From Deltaproteobacteria bacterium (GTDB lineage: Bacteria; Myxococcota_A; Polyangia; Haliangiales; Haliangiaceae), in contig VBLP01000272.1 of the NCBI GenBank assembly GCA_005887925.1, positions 1-33,847 on the forward strand: DNA of 33,847 nucleotides. Reading direction: 5' to 3'. The notes under the pieces were generated by a model that searched no databases, had not been told where the DNA came from, and saw only the letters and a list, made by a program, of their open reading frames with translations. Positions 1-10,345 of this stretch are shown in pieces; the stretch's first letter is position 1, and each line of letters starts with the position of its first letter. The translations under genes and the position numbers were made by a program.

Positions 1-2319
1 GATCTGCCAGTCGCCGCGGATCCAGCGATGCCGGCGGCTGATGTCGGCCGCGTGGGTCGAGGGGAAATCCTCGACGAGCAACACATCGCTGACCAGCCCC
101 GACCGCGCGTACGCGCCCTCCAGCAGGTCGTGGCTCAGCACCCGGTCGTCGGGCAGCCGGCCGCCGATCGCGCGCTGCACGGCGTCGATGTCGTAGATGC
201 CCTTGCCGATGAACGAGCCCTCGTCGAAGACGTCCTGGTAGACGTCGGACACCGCGCGGGTATACGGATCGATGCCGGCGCGGCCGCCGAACAGCCGCGC
301 GAACCGCGATCGCGAGATGCTCGCCATGGTCGCGCCGACCCGCGGCTGCAAGATCCCGTAGCCCTCGGTGATCCGGCGACGGGCCGCATCGAAGCACGGC
401 CGGTTGAGCGGGTGCGCCAGCGTGGCCGCGAGCACGCGTGCCGCGTCGCGCGGCAAGCCGGTGTCGGCGTCGAGCGCGATCACGTACCGGATGTCCGCCA
501 GGCCCGCGGTCGGCCCGACGACGGTCGCGAACAATCCCGCCTCACCGCGCAGCGCCGCGTTGAGCTGCTCGAGCTTGCCGCGCTTGCGCTCCCAGCCCAT
601 CCACAGCCGCTCGCGCGGGTTCCACTGCCGCGCGCGGTGAAACAGGAAGAACCCGCCCGACTGCGTCGGGTACGTCGCGTTGAGCGCGGCGATCGCGGCG
701 CCCGCGCGCTCGACCAGCGCGGCGTCGCCGTCGACGACCTCGGTGGTCGCGTCGCGCAGATCGGTGACCAGCGCGAACGCGAGGTTGGCATCGCGGTTCG
801 CGAGGAAGCGGACCTCGAGCGCCTCGACCAGCTCGTCGATCTCGGCGGCGTCGGTCAGCATCGCCGGCACCGCGACCAGGGTGCGGTGGTCGGCGGGGAT
901 GCCGCTCGCGAACTCGAGCCGCGGCAGGATCTGCGGGCTCACGATCAGCGTCGCCGCCCAGTGCACCAGCGCGACCGCGAGATCGCTGGCGCACAGCACG
1001 ACGAGCGCGCACCACGCGACGCTCGGCGCCAGCGGCGCGAGCGCCACGAGCGCGAGCGCGACACCCACCGTGACCAGGGCGATCGCGCCGCCGTAGCAGA
1101 CGTGGCGCAGCGAGTCGCCGGTCCGCCGCACGACCTGCCCGAGCGATCGCCGCATCGCGACGGCTCGCTCGAGCTGCCGGCGGCCCCGGTCGATCAGGAA
1201 GTAGCCGACGTGCGCGGTGCGGCCGGTGCGGTCGCTCGCCAGGCGGATCGCGGCCCGCGCGACGTCGTCCTCGGACAGCGCGCTGCGCCGCGCGATCAGC
1301 TCGACGACGCGGCGGTAGCGGTCGCGGGTCGCGAAGTCCATCGCGCCGTACCCGGGAGCGGTGCGCAGCGTGCGCTCGACCACGCTCATCGCCTCGACGA
1401 AGTCGCGCCAGTCGCAGGCGCCCAGGAACCGCAGGCTGCCGATGCTGTTGCCGATCGAGACCTGGTCGGCTGCCTGGCTCTGGGTCGCGAGCTCGAACAC
1501 CTGCTCGACGGTCTGGCCGGACTCGGCGAGCCGCTGCTCGAGCCACGACATCGGGAACACCAGCGCGGTGCCCTGGGCCTGGATGCGGCTCGCGAGCTCG
1601 GCGACGAATGCGTTGCTGAACGGTGGTTCCGCAGCGACCAGCTCGGCCAGCACGAGCACCACGTCCGTCGGGTTCGCCGCCGTGGCGGTCAACATCCGGG
1701 CGACCCAGCTCGCGGCGGCCTCGCGATCGCGGCGGCCGGCGGTGATCGCCATCGCGACGCGGCGCAGGTTCTCGAGCAGCGCCAGCCGCAGCATGATCGG
1801 GATGGCCCACAGCTCGCCCAGCCGCAGCGGCCGGATCTCCTGGTACGACGCGACGAACGCGCGCAGCGCCTCGGCATCGACCCGGCCGTGCGCGTGCGAG
1901 ATCAGCTCGAGCGCGATGTGATAGACCCGCGGCGTACCGGGCGTGGGCGCGTTGGCCAGCCGCGGCAGCTCGCGGTTGTACGCACGCGGCAGGTGCCTGC
2001 GCGCCGTGCGGATCTGCTCCTCGATCAGGTGGTAGTTGTCGATGAACCACTCGGCCGCCGGCGTGATCTGCCGCCCGCGCTGCACCGCATCGCTGACCAG
2101 CGTGTACGCGTCGCGCAGGGCGACCTCGTTGTCGGCGAGCCGCGCCAGCAGCCAGTCATCGTGGCCCGGCATCGAAGCGAGCTCGTGCCAGCCGGCGATC
2201 GTGCGCGCGTGGCGCTCGAGCTGGCTGACACTGAACAGCTCCGCACGCATCGGCGATTCGTGAAACCGCGCACCCGCGCCGTCGGCCGAGCGACGCTTCG
2301 ACTTGCCGGGTGCCCACAT
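1..2319 (-). CDS. ndvB: cyclic beta-1,2-glucan synthase (NdvB/ChvB-like), partial, N-terminal ~773 aa
   Basis: Hand translation of the minus strand from ATG at 2319: MWAPGKSKRRSADGAGARFHESPMRAELFSVSQLERHARTIAGWHELAS..., then AAEWFIDNYHLIEEQIRTARRHLPRAYNRELPRLA, and later YVIALDADTGLPRDAARVLAATLAHPLNRP and GIYDIDAVQRAIGGRLPDDRVLSHDLLEGAYARSGLVSDVLLVEDFPSTHAADISRRHRWIRGDWQI. These match the N-terminal and glycosyltransferase segments of cyclic glucan synthases. Open to the window edge. Confidence 0.88.
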   Translation of the reverse strand, partial: MWAPGKSKRRSADGAGARFHESPMRAELFSVSQLERHARTIAGWHELASMPGHDDWLLARLADNEVALRDAYTLVSDAVQRGRQITPAAEWFIDNYHLIEEQIRTARRHLPRAYNRELPRLANAPTPGTPRVYHIALELISHAHGRVDAEALRAFVASYQEIRPLRLGELWAIPIMLRLALLENLRRVAMAITAGRRDREAAASWVARMLTATAANPTDVVLVLAELVAAEPPFSNAFVAELASRIQAQGTALVFPMSWLEQRLAESGQTVEQVFELATQSQAADQVSIGNSIGSLRFLGACDWRDFVEAMSVVERTLRTAPGYGAMDFATRDRYRRVVELIARRSALSEDDVARAAIRLASDRTGRTAHVGYFLIDRGRRQLERAVAMRRSLGQVVRRTGDSLRHVCYGGAIALVTVGVALALVALAPLAPSVAWCALVVLCASDLAVALVHWAATLIVSPQILPRLEFASGIPADHRTLVAVPAMLTDAAEIDELVEALEVRFLANRDANLAFALVTDLRDATTEVVDGDAALVERAGAAIAALNATYPTQSGGFFLFHRARQWNPRERLWMGWERKRGKLEQLNAALRGEAGLFATVVGPTAGLADIRYVIALDADTGLPRDAARVLAATLAHPLNRPCFDAARRRITEGYGILQPRVGATMASISRSRFARLFGGRAGIDPYTRAVSDVYQDVFDEGSFIGKGIYDIDAVQRAIGGRLPDDRVLSHDLLEGAYARSGLVSDVLLVEDFPSTHAADISRRHRWIRGDWQI

Positions 2320-2620
2320 CACCGACGCATCAGCAGCGGGTATTCACGGCCCTGCGAGGATCGACGAGCGTCATCGCATCCTCGGGGTCGCATGCGCCAC
2401 ACCATACCCCTTGCCACGGCCGCGGCTCGTCACGTACTCGTCATGTATTGCGGACCAGGCGCGGACAGGGTGTGCGATCCGCCATCAGAACAGTGGCCAG
2501 GGTCCGCATCGCGGACGCAGCCATCCGCCGGGCGGCATCGATCGGCGGCGATCGATGGTCCCCGACGATCTCGCCCCCCGTGGCGGCTCGTCCCTGGGCT
2601 CGACGTGGGTTGGCTCTCCC

Positions 2621-4218
<1,598 letters not shown>

Positions 4219-4222
<4 letters not shown>

Positions 4223-4518
4223 TGGCTACCCTCCTCGAGGACCCCGAGGACGTCGTCCTCGCGTACGATGATGTGATCCTTGCCGACGAGCTTCACGTCG
4301 GACCCGGAGTACTTCGCGATCAGGATCTTGTCACCGGCCTTGACCGCGATCGGCTGGATCGTTCCGTTCGCGAGCAGCTTGCCGCTGCCGACCGCGATGA
4401 CCATGGCTTCGAGCGGCTTCTCCTTGGCGTTGTCGGGGATGAACAGACCGCCGGACGTCTTGTCCTGCTCGTCGAGGCGTTGCGCGAGGATACGGTCGTA
4501 GAGTGGGCGGATCATCAT
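4219..4518 (-). CDS. groES: co-chaperonin GroES, 99 aa
   Basis: [47 protein letters not shown]...; overlaps the groEL start by 4 bp. Confidence 0.97.
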
Positions 4519-4886
4519 GATCGTCCGTTCTTGCCAGATAGGTCGTGGCTGGAGAGTGAACGTTCGGATTCGGACAGCCAGCGTTCGAGCTTGTGCTTCA
4601 CGGTGTCACCGAGGCTCGCCCAGCCGTCGACAACGCCCTCCTTGAGGATGTGCGCGAGCTCGGACAGCCTCGCCTTCAGCTTGTCGGCGGCCTGGACCAC
4701 CTCGAGGCTGGCCTCCGCCCGGAGCTCGCCGAGCTTTCCTTTCAGCTCCGCGCGGCGCAGCTTGATGCGCGACTCGAGATCGGGCTCCGAGCTGGCGCGC
4801 GGAACTGCGAGCTCCGGCTGCGGCTTGCGCGCGCTCGGCGGTTCGATCGCCGCGTCTGCCTTGGTCTCGGGGGGATGATCTTTCAT
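4515..4886 (-). CDS. small, charged, predicted-helical protein of unknown function, upstream of groES (alternative start at 4919 or 4961)
   Basis: Frame 4515..4961 -; likely start MKDHPPETKAD at 4886; body SRIKLRRAELKGKLGELRAEASLEVVQAADKLKARLSELAHILKEGVVDGWASLGDTVKHKLERWL is amphipathic and helical; overlaps the groES start by 4 bp. Confidence 0.7.
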   Translation of the reverse strand: MKDHPPETKADAAIEPPSARKPQPELAVPRASSEPDLESRIKLRRAELKGKLGELRAEASLEVVQAADKLKARLSELAHILKEGVVDGWASLGDTVKHKLERWLSESERSLSSHDLSGKNGRS

Positions 4887-4919
4887 CGTACTCGTCGTAC
4901 TCGTCGTACTCGTCGTCAT
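4884..4919. repeat. 9-bp in-frame tandem repeat (tcgtcgtac, 3 copies)
   Basis: catcgtactcgtcgtactcgtcgtactcgtcgtcatg; on the minus strand encodes MTTSTTSTTST before MKDHPP. Confidence 0.85.
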
Positions 4920-5107
4920 GCCCATCGACAATGCAAGTAGCGAGCCGCGAGCAAGCCGCACGTCCTCGTCGGCGTGCGCGGCTCCTGTTGCTCACGATGA
5001 AGCACCTTGCCAATCAATTCGAAGGAGCGCGACGCGCGTGCGAGCCGCGATCTTGGCCGCAGGAGCCCAGTTCCCCGGTGGCCCGTCGCATGCAGCTGCA
5101 AGCGAGC

Positions 5108-6025
5108 ATGATCACCACCACCGCCTGGATCGTCCTTGCCGCCGTTGCGATCGATCTCATCTATGTGTTCGCGCGCATTCGCGTGGTGCGGCCGACCAGC
5201 CGCGGCCTGGTCGAGCGCTTCGGCAAGTACCGGCGCGTCGCGGAACCTGGGTTCCACTGGATCGTCCCGGTCGCCGAGCGCTTGTTCCTCGTCAACGTCA
5301 CCGAGGTGATGATGAACGCCGAGCGCCAGGAGATCATCACGAGCGACAAGCTCAACGCGCGGGTCGATGCGCAGATCTACTTCAAGGTCAAGAGCGACGA
5401 GAATAGCCTCAAGAGCTCGCAGTACAACGTGTTCGATTACAAGGTGCAGATGGTCAACCTGGCACGAACCACGCTGCGTAACATCATCGGCACGCTCACG
5501 CTCAAGTCGGCCAACAGCGAGCGCAGCAGGATCAACACCGCGCTCCAGCAGACGCTGCGCGAGGAGACCCAGCACTGGGGCATCGAGATCGTGCGTGCCG
5601 AGCTCAAGGAGATCGATCCACCGCAGGACGTGCAGGAGACGATGAACAAGGTGGTCAAGGCCGAGAACGAAAAGGTCGCGGCGGTCGACTTCGCGACGGC
5701 GACCGAGACCATGGCGGATGGTGCACGCCGAGCCGAGATCAAGCGCGCCGAAGGCGTCAAGCAGGCGAAGATCCTCGAAGCCGAAGGCGAGGCGCTCGCG
5801 ATCCAGCTCGTCAACGAATCGGCGGACCGCTACTTCACCGGCAACGCGCAGCTGCTCCGCCGGCTGATCACGGTCGAGCGGTCGCTGCAGAACAACAGCA
5901 AGGTCGTGGTGCCAGCCGGCTCGGAGCTCGTCAACATCATCGGTGATATCGCCGGTGTCCTGCCGCTGCCCGCGCGCGGGGTCCGCGTCGCTCCGCGCGC
6001 GCCGGGCGAGCATGCAGTCCAGTAG
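5108..6025 (+). CDS. SPFH/Band 7 (stomatin/prohibitin family) membrane protein, 305 aa
   Basis: ORF 4931..6025 + with likely start at 5108: MITTTAWIVLAAVAIDLIYVFARIRVVRPTSRGLVERFGKYRRVAEPGFHWIVPVAERLFLVNVTE...; typical SPFH domain. Confidence 0.93.
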   Translation: MITTTAWIVLAAVAIDLIYVFARIRVVRPTSRGLVERFGKYRRVAEPGFHWIVPVAERLFLVNVTEVMMNAERQEIITSDKLNARVDAQIYFKVKSDENSLKSSQYNVFDYKVQMVNLARTTLRNIIGTLTLKSANSERSRINTALQQTLREETQHWGIEIVRAELKEIDPPQDVQETMNKVVKAENEKVAAVDFATATETMADGARRAEIKRAEGVKQAKILEAEGEALAIQLVNESADRYFTGNAQLLRRLITVERSLQNNSKVVVPAGSELVNIIGDIAGVLPLPARGVRVAPRAPGEHAVQ

Positions 6026-6089
6026 CCCGCCGCGATGGTCCCGGCGACCATCAAAATGATGGATGGGGTACCTCATCTTGACCACGTGT

Positions 6090-6478
6090 CTACGATGGTG
6101 GGTCCGTGATCGAGGCAGGCATCGACGCTCGAGAACGTCGCAGCGCGAGCACGGTCTCGATGCGCTCGGGGTGCCCGCAATCGCTCCACTCGATGCCGTC
6201 GACCTCGATCGCCACGACGCGGTGTTGCTCCCGTTCGAGCACATCGGTGGAGAAGTTGATCGGCGGCTGTGCGCGATAGATGTAATCGATCGCATCCGAC
6301 TCGTCGGGCGTATCGATGACAGGCACGAGACAATCGAGCACCTCGATCAGGTGCGGCTTGGCGGTGCGCGCGAGTGACCAGAACGCATCGACCGTTCCGC
6401 ACATCACCATCGTGTTCCACAGCGCACCGGCGATGACGAGCTCCCGGGCGCGCCCGGCAGATGGCTTCTCTAGAGCGT
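6090..6478 (-). pseudogene. C-terminal remnant of a sugar-nucleotide pyrophosphorylase (mannose-1-phosphate guanylyltransferase-like)
   Basis: Frame 6090..6536 -: LEKPSAGRARELVIAGALWNTMVMCGTVDAFWSLARTAKPHLIEVLDCLVPVIDTPDESDAIDYIYRAQPPINFSTDVLEREQHRVVAIEVDGIEWSDCGHPERIETVLALRR. The catalytic N-terminus is absent upstream. Confidence 0.72.
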
Positions 6479-6832
6479 CGAAGCAGCGGTCGGCTCGGGA
6501 GCCGCGTCGCCGTCCGGACCCGCCGCGCGCTGCCATTCATGGCGCACGATGTGCGAGATTTGATCCCAAGATGCGGACCCGGTGGCGCCGAGTCGCATCC
6601 AGTCGGCGCGCAGCTGCGGCTGGATCGCATCCCACGTCGCACAGCGCGGATAGGCACTGCGGGCTCCGTGCCCGAACGCCAGTGCGTGTTCCAAGATCGA
6701 CCACTCGATCGGCGCTCGGTCTCCGCGGACGCGCCAGTCACTGACCGCTGCGTCACGCGAGCGCTGCCACGCCGCCTCGATGTGGTCATTCCACCACTGC
6801 GGAAGATGGGGATCGAGGTCGAGATCTGTCAT
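6470..6832 (-). CDS. conserved-looking hypothetical protein, 120 aa, with two W..D/Q...R..W segments
   Basis: MTDLDLDPHLPQWWNDHIEAAWQRSRDAAVSDWRVRGDRAPIEWSILEHALAFGHGARSAYPRCATWDAIQPQLRADWMRLGATGSASWDQISHIVRHEWQRAAG...; stop lies inside the NTP-transferase remnant. Confidence 0.65.
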   Translation of the reverse strand: MTDLDLDPHLPQWWNDHIEAAWQRSRDAAVSDWRVRGDRAPIEWSILEHALAFGHGARSAYPRCATWDAIQPQLRADWMRLGATGSASWDQISHIVRHEWQRAAGPDGDAAPEPTAASTL

Positions 6833-7389
6833 TTCGGCTCCGGGTGCCGATCGTGCCGATCGTCATCGTCCTTCGGGGAAGGCCGGCGATCGTGATCGTG
6901 CGACGCGGGAGGGCGCTCGCGTTGCGGCGGAGCTGCATGCGGCGGCGGTGGCGCGTCGCGCCTCCGTTCGACCTGTGGCGGCGGCGGCGCGTCGCGCCTC
7001 CGTTCGACTCGCGGCGTTTCCGCGCGATGGTCACGAGCGACCGGCCCCTGCGGCTGCGCGCGGCGGGCGACCCAGCCCTGGGGACGGTAATGCACGAAGT
7101 TGCGCGGCCGATCGATCCGCAGCACCGCGGTCGGCGGCGTCGCATAGATCCAGCCCCCGGTGTAGTAGGAGGATCGGTACCAGCGGACTCCGTCGAATCT
7201 CCAGTACAGGCTATCGGAGAAGAAGATCGGCTCGTCGTAGTTTGCGATGACCTGAACGCCGGGCGCGGCGTACACGAGGTCGGGCCCGTAGCCCCCGCTC
7301 GATACACCGGCGGAATAGCCGACGGTCCCGAAGCAGCCGGCTGCGAGCGCCGCCGCGGCGATCGCGGCGAGTAGGGTGAAGCGATGCAT
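6829..7389 (-). CDS. putative lipoprotein with a charged, proline-rich repetitive C-terminus, 186 aa
   Basis: Start at 7389: MHRFTLLAAIAAAALAAGCFGTVGYSAG (lipobox AAGC); VERRRDAPPPPQVERRRDAPPPPH repeat; overlaps the downstream gene by 4 bp. Confidence 0.8.
   Translation of the reverse strand: MHRFTLLAAIAAAALAAGCFGTVGYSAGVSSGGYGPDLVYAAPGVQVIANYDEPIFFSDSLYWRFDGVRWYRSSYYTGGWIYATPPTAVLRIDRPRNFVHYRPQGWVARRAQPQGPVARDHRAETPRVERRRDAPPPPQVERRRDAPPPPHAAPPQRERPPASHDHDRRPSPKDDDDRHDRHPEPK
6941..7008. repeat. 36-bp-period tandem duplication within the lipoprotein gene
   Basis: ggcggcggtggcgcgtcgcgcctccgttcgac at 6941 and ggcggcggcggcgcgtcgcgcctccgttcgac at 6977. Confidence 0.85.
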
Positions 7390-7564
7390 GTTGCCTCCGC
7401 GGCGATGCGATGCATCACGAGTGCCATCAGGTCGCCGCGGTGACCTCAACAACGTCTCCCATGCGTGCTGGATCAGAGGCCACGTTCACCAGTGATCCTG
7501 GAGCGCGAGGCCACGATCAGCGCCCGCGCCTCGATCGTGTCGTCGATGTCGTTGCACGCAGAGC

Positions 7565-7682
7565 CCCGCGATGCCGAGCAGGCGACCGATGCCAGCCGTG
7601 ATCGCCAATCGCTCGCGCCGCCGAACGTGACGCGAAGCGCGGCGCGGCCGACACCGGCGATCAGGATCGCCTGCTTCGATGC
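7565..7682 (-). pseudogene. C-terminal remnant resembling VIT1/CCC1-family transporters, frameshifted
   Basis: Minus strand AILIAGVGRAALRVTFGGA in one frame, continued by LAITAGIGRLLGIAGL in another; the concatenation resembles the last helix region of VIT family proteins. Confidence 0.5.
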
Positions 7683-7898
7683 GTCGGAGCATCGGCGTAC
7701 ATGCCGCCGCACGTCCAGCTCGAGAGCCAGCAGGTATTTACAAGGCGCTGGATGGGCCGCCGATGCTGCGATCGCGCAAGGCCTGCGTCGGTCGGCGTCG
7801 TCGCGGCGGACGACCAGCGCAAGCGGCAAGACGAGCAGCGCAAGCAGCAGGACGACCAGCGCAAGGCCAGGTACGCATCCGTCATTTCGATCGGGGCG

Positions 7899-8096
7899 TC
7901 AGATCCATCGCCGTCGCAGCAGCCAGCTCTTCACGCCCTGCGTGAGCAGCAGGTAACACGCGAGCGTCACGGCCAGGATCGACCAGTACAACGACCGAAG
8001 TCGGGTGAAGCCGAGGTATCGGCCGACGGGCGAACGGCAGGGCGAGCCCACGGCGAAGTGCTCTCCGTCGATGTCGAGAAGCTGCCAGAAGCGCAC
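7899..8096 (-). pseudogene. C-terminal remnant of a magnesium-translocating P-type ATPase (MgtA-like)
   Basis: ORF 7899..8096 -: YLGFTRLRSLYWSILAVTLACYLLLTQGVKSWLLRRRWI*, typical of the MgtA last transmembrane segment; no ATPase core present upstream. Confidence 0.65.
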
Positions 8097-8188
8097 CGTT
8101 CACCTACCGCTGTTGTGGCACCGGAGCCCACGGGATCGCTTCCGTGCGCCCTGGTCACGGGCCGCGCTCCCCGACCCTCTCGGTCAAG

Positions 8189-8455
8189 TCATCGCCGGCG
8201 GCCGCGCATGATGAGCTTCATGATGAGGAGCAGGACCACCGCCCCGCAGAATGCGACGAAGATGAGGCCGGCATAGCCTCCAAACGGCGCGTGCCATCCC
8301 TCCGCCCGGAAGATCATGCCGCCGATGAAGGCTCCCACGATGCCGACGATGATGTCGGTCGTCATCCCCGAGCCACCGCCGCGGACCACCTGGGAAGCGA
8401 GCCAGCCGGACACCAGCCCGACCAATAGCCAGACAACTACGATTTCTATCGTCAT
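8189..8455 (-). CDS. GlsB/YeaQ/YmgE family stress-response membrane protein, 88 aa
   Basis: Start at 8455: MTIEIVVVWLLVGLVSGWLASQVVRGGGSGMTTDIIVGIVGAFIGGMIFRAEGW...GRRR. Confidence 0.9.
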   Translation of the reverse strand: MTIEIVVVWLLVGLVSGWLASQVVRGGGSGMTTDIIVGIVGAFIGGMIFRAEGWHAPFGGYAGLIFVAFCGAVVLLLIMKLIMRGRRR

Positions 8456-8570
8456 GACACCTAGCTCTGCATACGGTGAGCCAGATGACCCACCCGAGGC
8501 GACCGCATGTATCGGTGCGCGCGAAACTCGCAAACACCGGGCGTCGACCGACCAGTCACCGAGGTCGCCG

Positions 8571-9948
8571 TCAGGGAGACCGCCCGCTCAGGTTGATGGC
8601 CACCGTGGCGGTGTCGCAGTTGGCCGGGTCGGTCGCGTCGCAGATGCGATAGGCGAGCGAGTAGTTACCCGAGTCGGTCTTCGGCGCCACTCGCACGGCA
8701 CCGCTCGCGGTATCCAGCGTGATGCCCGACGACGCCGGTGTGATCGAGACCAGCGACAGCGTGACCTGGCCGCTCTGCACCGCGCCGCCGTTGAACATAT
8801 CGTTCGTCAGCACCGACGCGAGGATCGTCCCGCCGGTCTTCGACGAACCCGAGGCAACATCATTCACGGCATCGACCAGGTACGGGGCAACCGTCACGCT
8901 GGCAGTCGCCTGCGCGCAGTTGCCGGGATTCGCGATCTCGCAGATCCGGTAAACGATCGCGTACGTTCCGAGCGCCGTCCCGGCGGAGACGCGCACGGAG
9001 CCATCCGCGGTATTGAACGTGACTCCCGTCGTCGCCGGCGAGATCGACACCAGCGACATCGCCACCGAGGCCGCGGTCGCCGGCGCACCGCCGAGCGCGT
9101 CGTTCGCCAGGACACTGGCGATCGCAGTGCTCGTCACGGAGGGCGAGGCAGTCCCGGCATCGTTCCCGGCCGCGATGAGGTAGGGCGGCACTTTCACCGT
9201 CACGACCGCGCTCGCGCAACGTGTCGTGTCGGCGAGGTCGCAGATCGCATACACCAGGGAGTACGTACCCGGACTCACCCCGGCCGCGACCGTGACCGCC
9301 CCGCTGGCCGGGTCCAGTGCGATGTGCGGATCCTGACTGGACATCGTATGCAGCGAGACCGCAAGCAGCGTGGCGGGCGCGCCGTGGATCCAGTCGTTGT
9401 CGAGCACGTTGGCGACTGCGGTCCCGCCCGACGGCGATGCGACATCGCCGCGATCGTCGTACGCGAACACACCCGGGCCCGTGGGGCGGAACAGGAACGC
9501 GCCCCGCCAGCCCATGCTCTCATCAGGATCGGCCACCGAACCCACGCCGAACGCGCCCGATATCGACACCGGCGTCGTCCCCCAGCTCACCGAGCCCGCG
9601 ATCGGGCCCCCGCCATCCGCCGAAGACGTCCACCCGCCGGCGAACGCGCTGCACGCGTAGGTCTGACAGGACGAGAACGTCGGCCTGAAGCTCTGCAGGA
9701 ACGACTGCGCGCTTCCGAAGTACGCTTGTCCTCCGATCGACCGGTTGCCGATGATCGCCGGTTCCGTGTAGCTGAACAGCGTAAGGACCTGGGCGTCGGT
9801 CGCCCAGACCCATCCGGTCAGATCCGCCGCGCCGGCGCTGCCGCCATTCCTTGTCGTGGCCGTCGTTCACTCCCTGCGCAGCCGCGGGAAGCGAGAGTAC
9901 ACACAGGATCGGCAAGACGGGCGCGTAGCGTATGAATGATTGCATCAT
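8571..9948 (-). CDS. secreted protein with three tandem Ig-like/cadherin-like repeats; reading frame broken near 9847
   Basis: Signal peptide MMQSFIRYAPVLPILCVLSLPAAAQGVNDGHDK (start 9948) is in one frame. The mature domain NGGSAGAADLTGWVWATDAQVLTLFSYTEPAIIGNRSIGGQAYFGSAQSF...SWGTTPVSISG... and repeats (ICDLADTTRC, ICEIANPGNC, ICDATDPANC) are in another frame, open to 8571. Confidence 0.75.
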
Positions 9949-10345
9949 GTTCTCTGGCGGTTTGAAGAAAACGGAGTAATCGAGGTCGCGGTCCGCGATT
10001 GCAAGCCCGAGCCCAGGCGCACACTGCGATAAGTGCCGGTATGGCATCGTCGGCACGCAGCGCTGAGCCTGACTTGCGCAGCAGTCGGCGTGCCCGGCGT
10101 GCGCGCACCGCACGGACACGGATGGTCCGCGAACGCGGCGCGGTCGTGCGCGGCGGCCAGCGAGGCAGAATCGCGCTCAGCCGTCGGCCAGCTACATCGG
10201 CCCGGCCTCGATGATCGCCGCGGCTGGCCTAATGGCCAGGTGCTGTTCGAAGATCGGCAGCTCCCGGCCGCGACCCCGCTCGCGTGGATGATCCGATCGT
10301 CGTGACGCGCTTGACGGGCGACGCCGGCCGTCATCAGATGCGCCG

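Noticed and set aside
4515-5107. CIRCE or sigma-54-type control element upstream of groESL
   Set aside because: No convincing TTAGCACTC-N9-GAGTGCTAA; a TGGC..TGC-like string has the wrong spacing.
4916-6295. 459-aa minus-strand ORF over the SPFH gene
   Set aside because: Low-complexity Asp/Leu/Arg-rich shadow of the SPFH coding frame.
8316-9935. 539-aa plus-strand ORF
   Set aside because: Arg/Gly-rich antisense frame over the Ig-like repeat gene.
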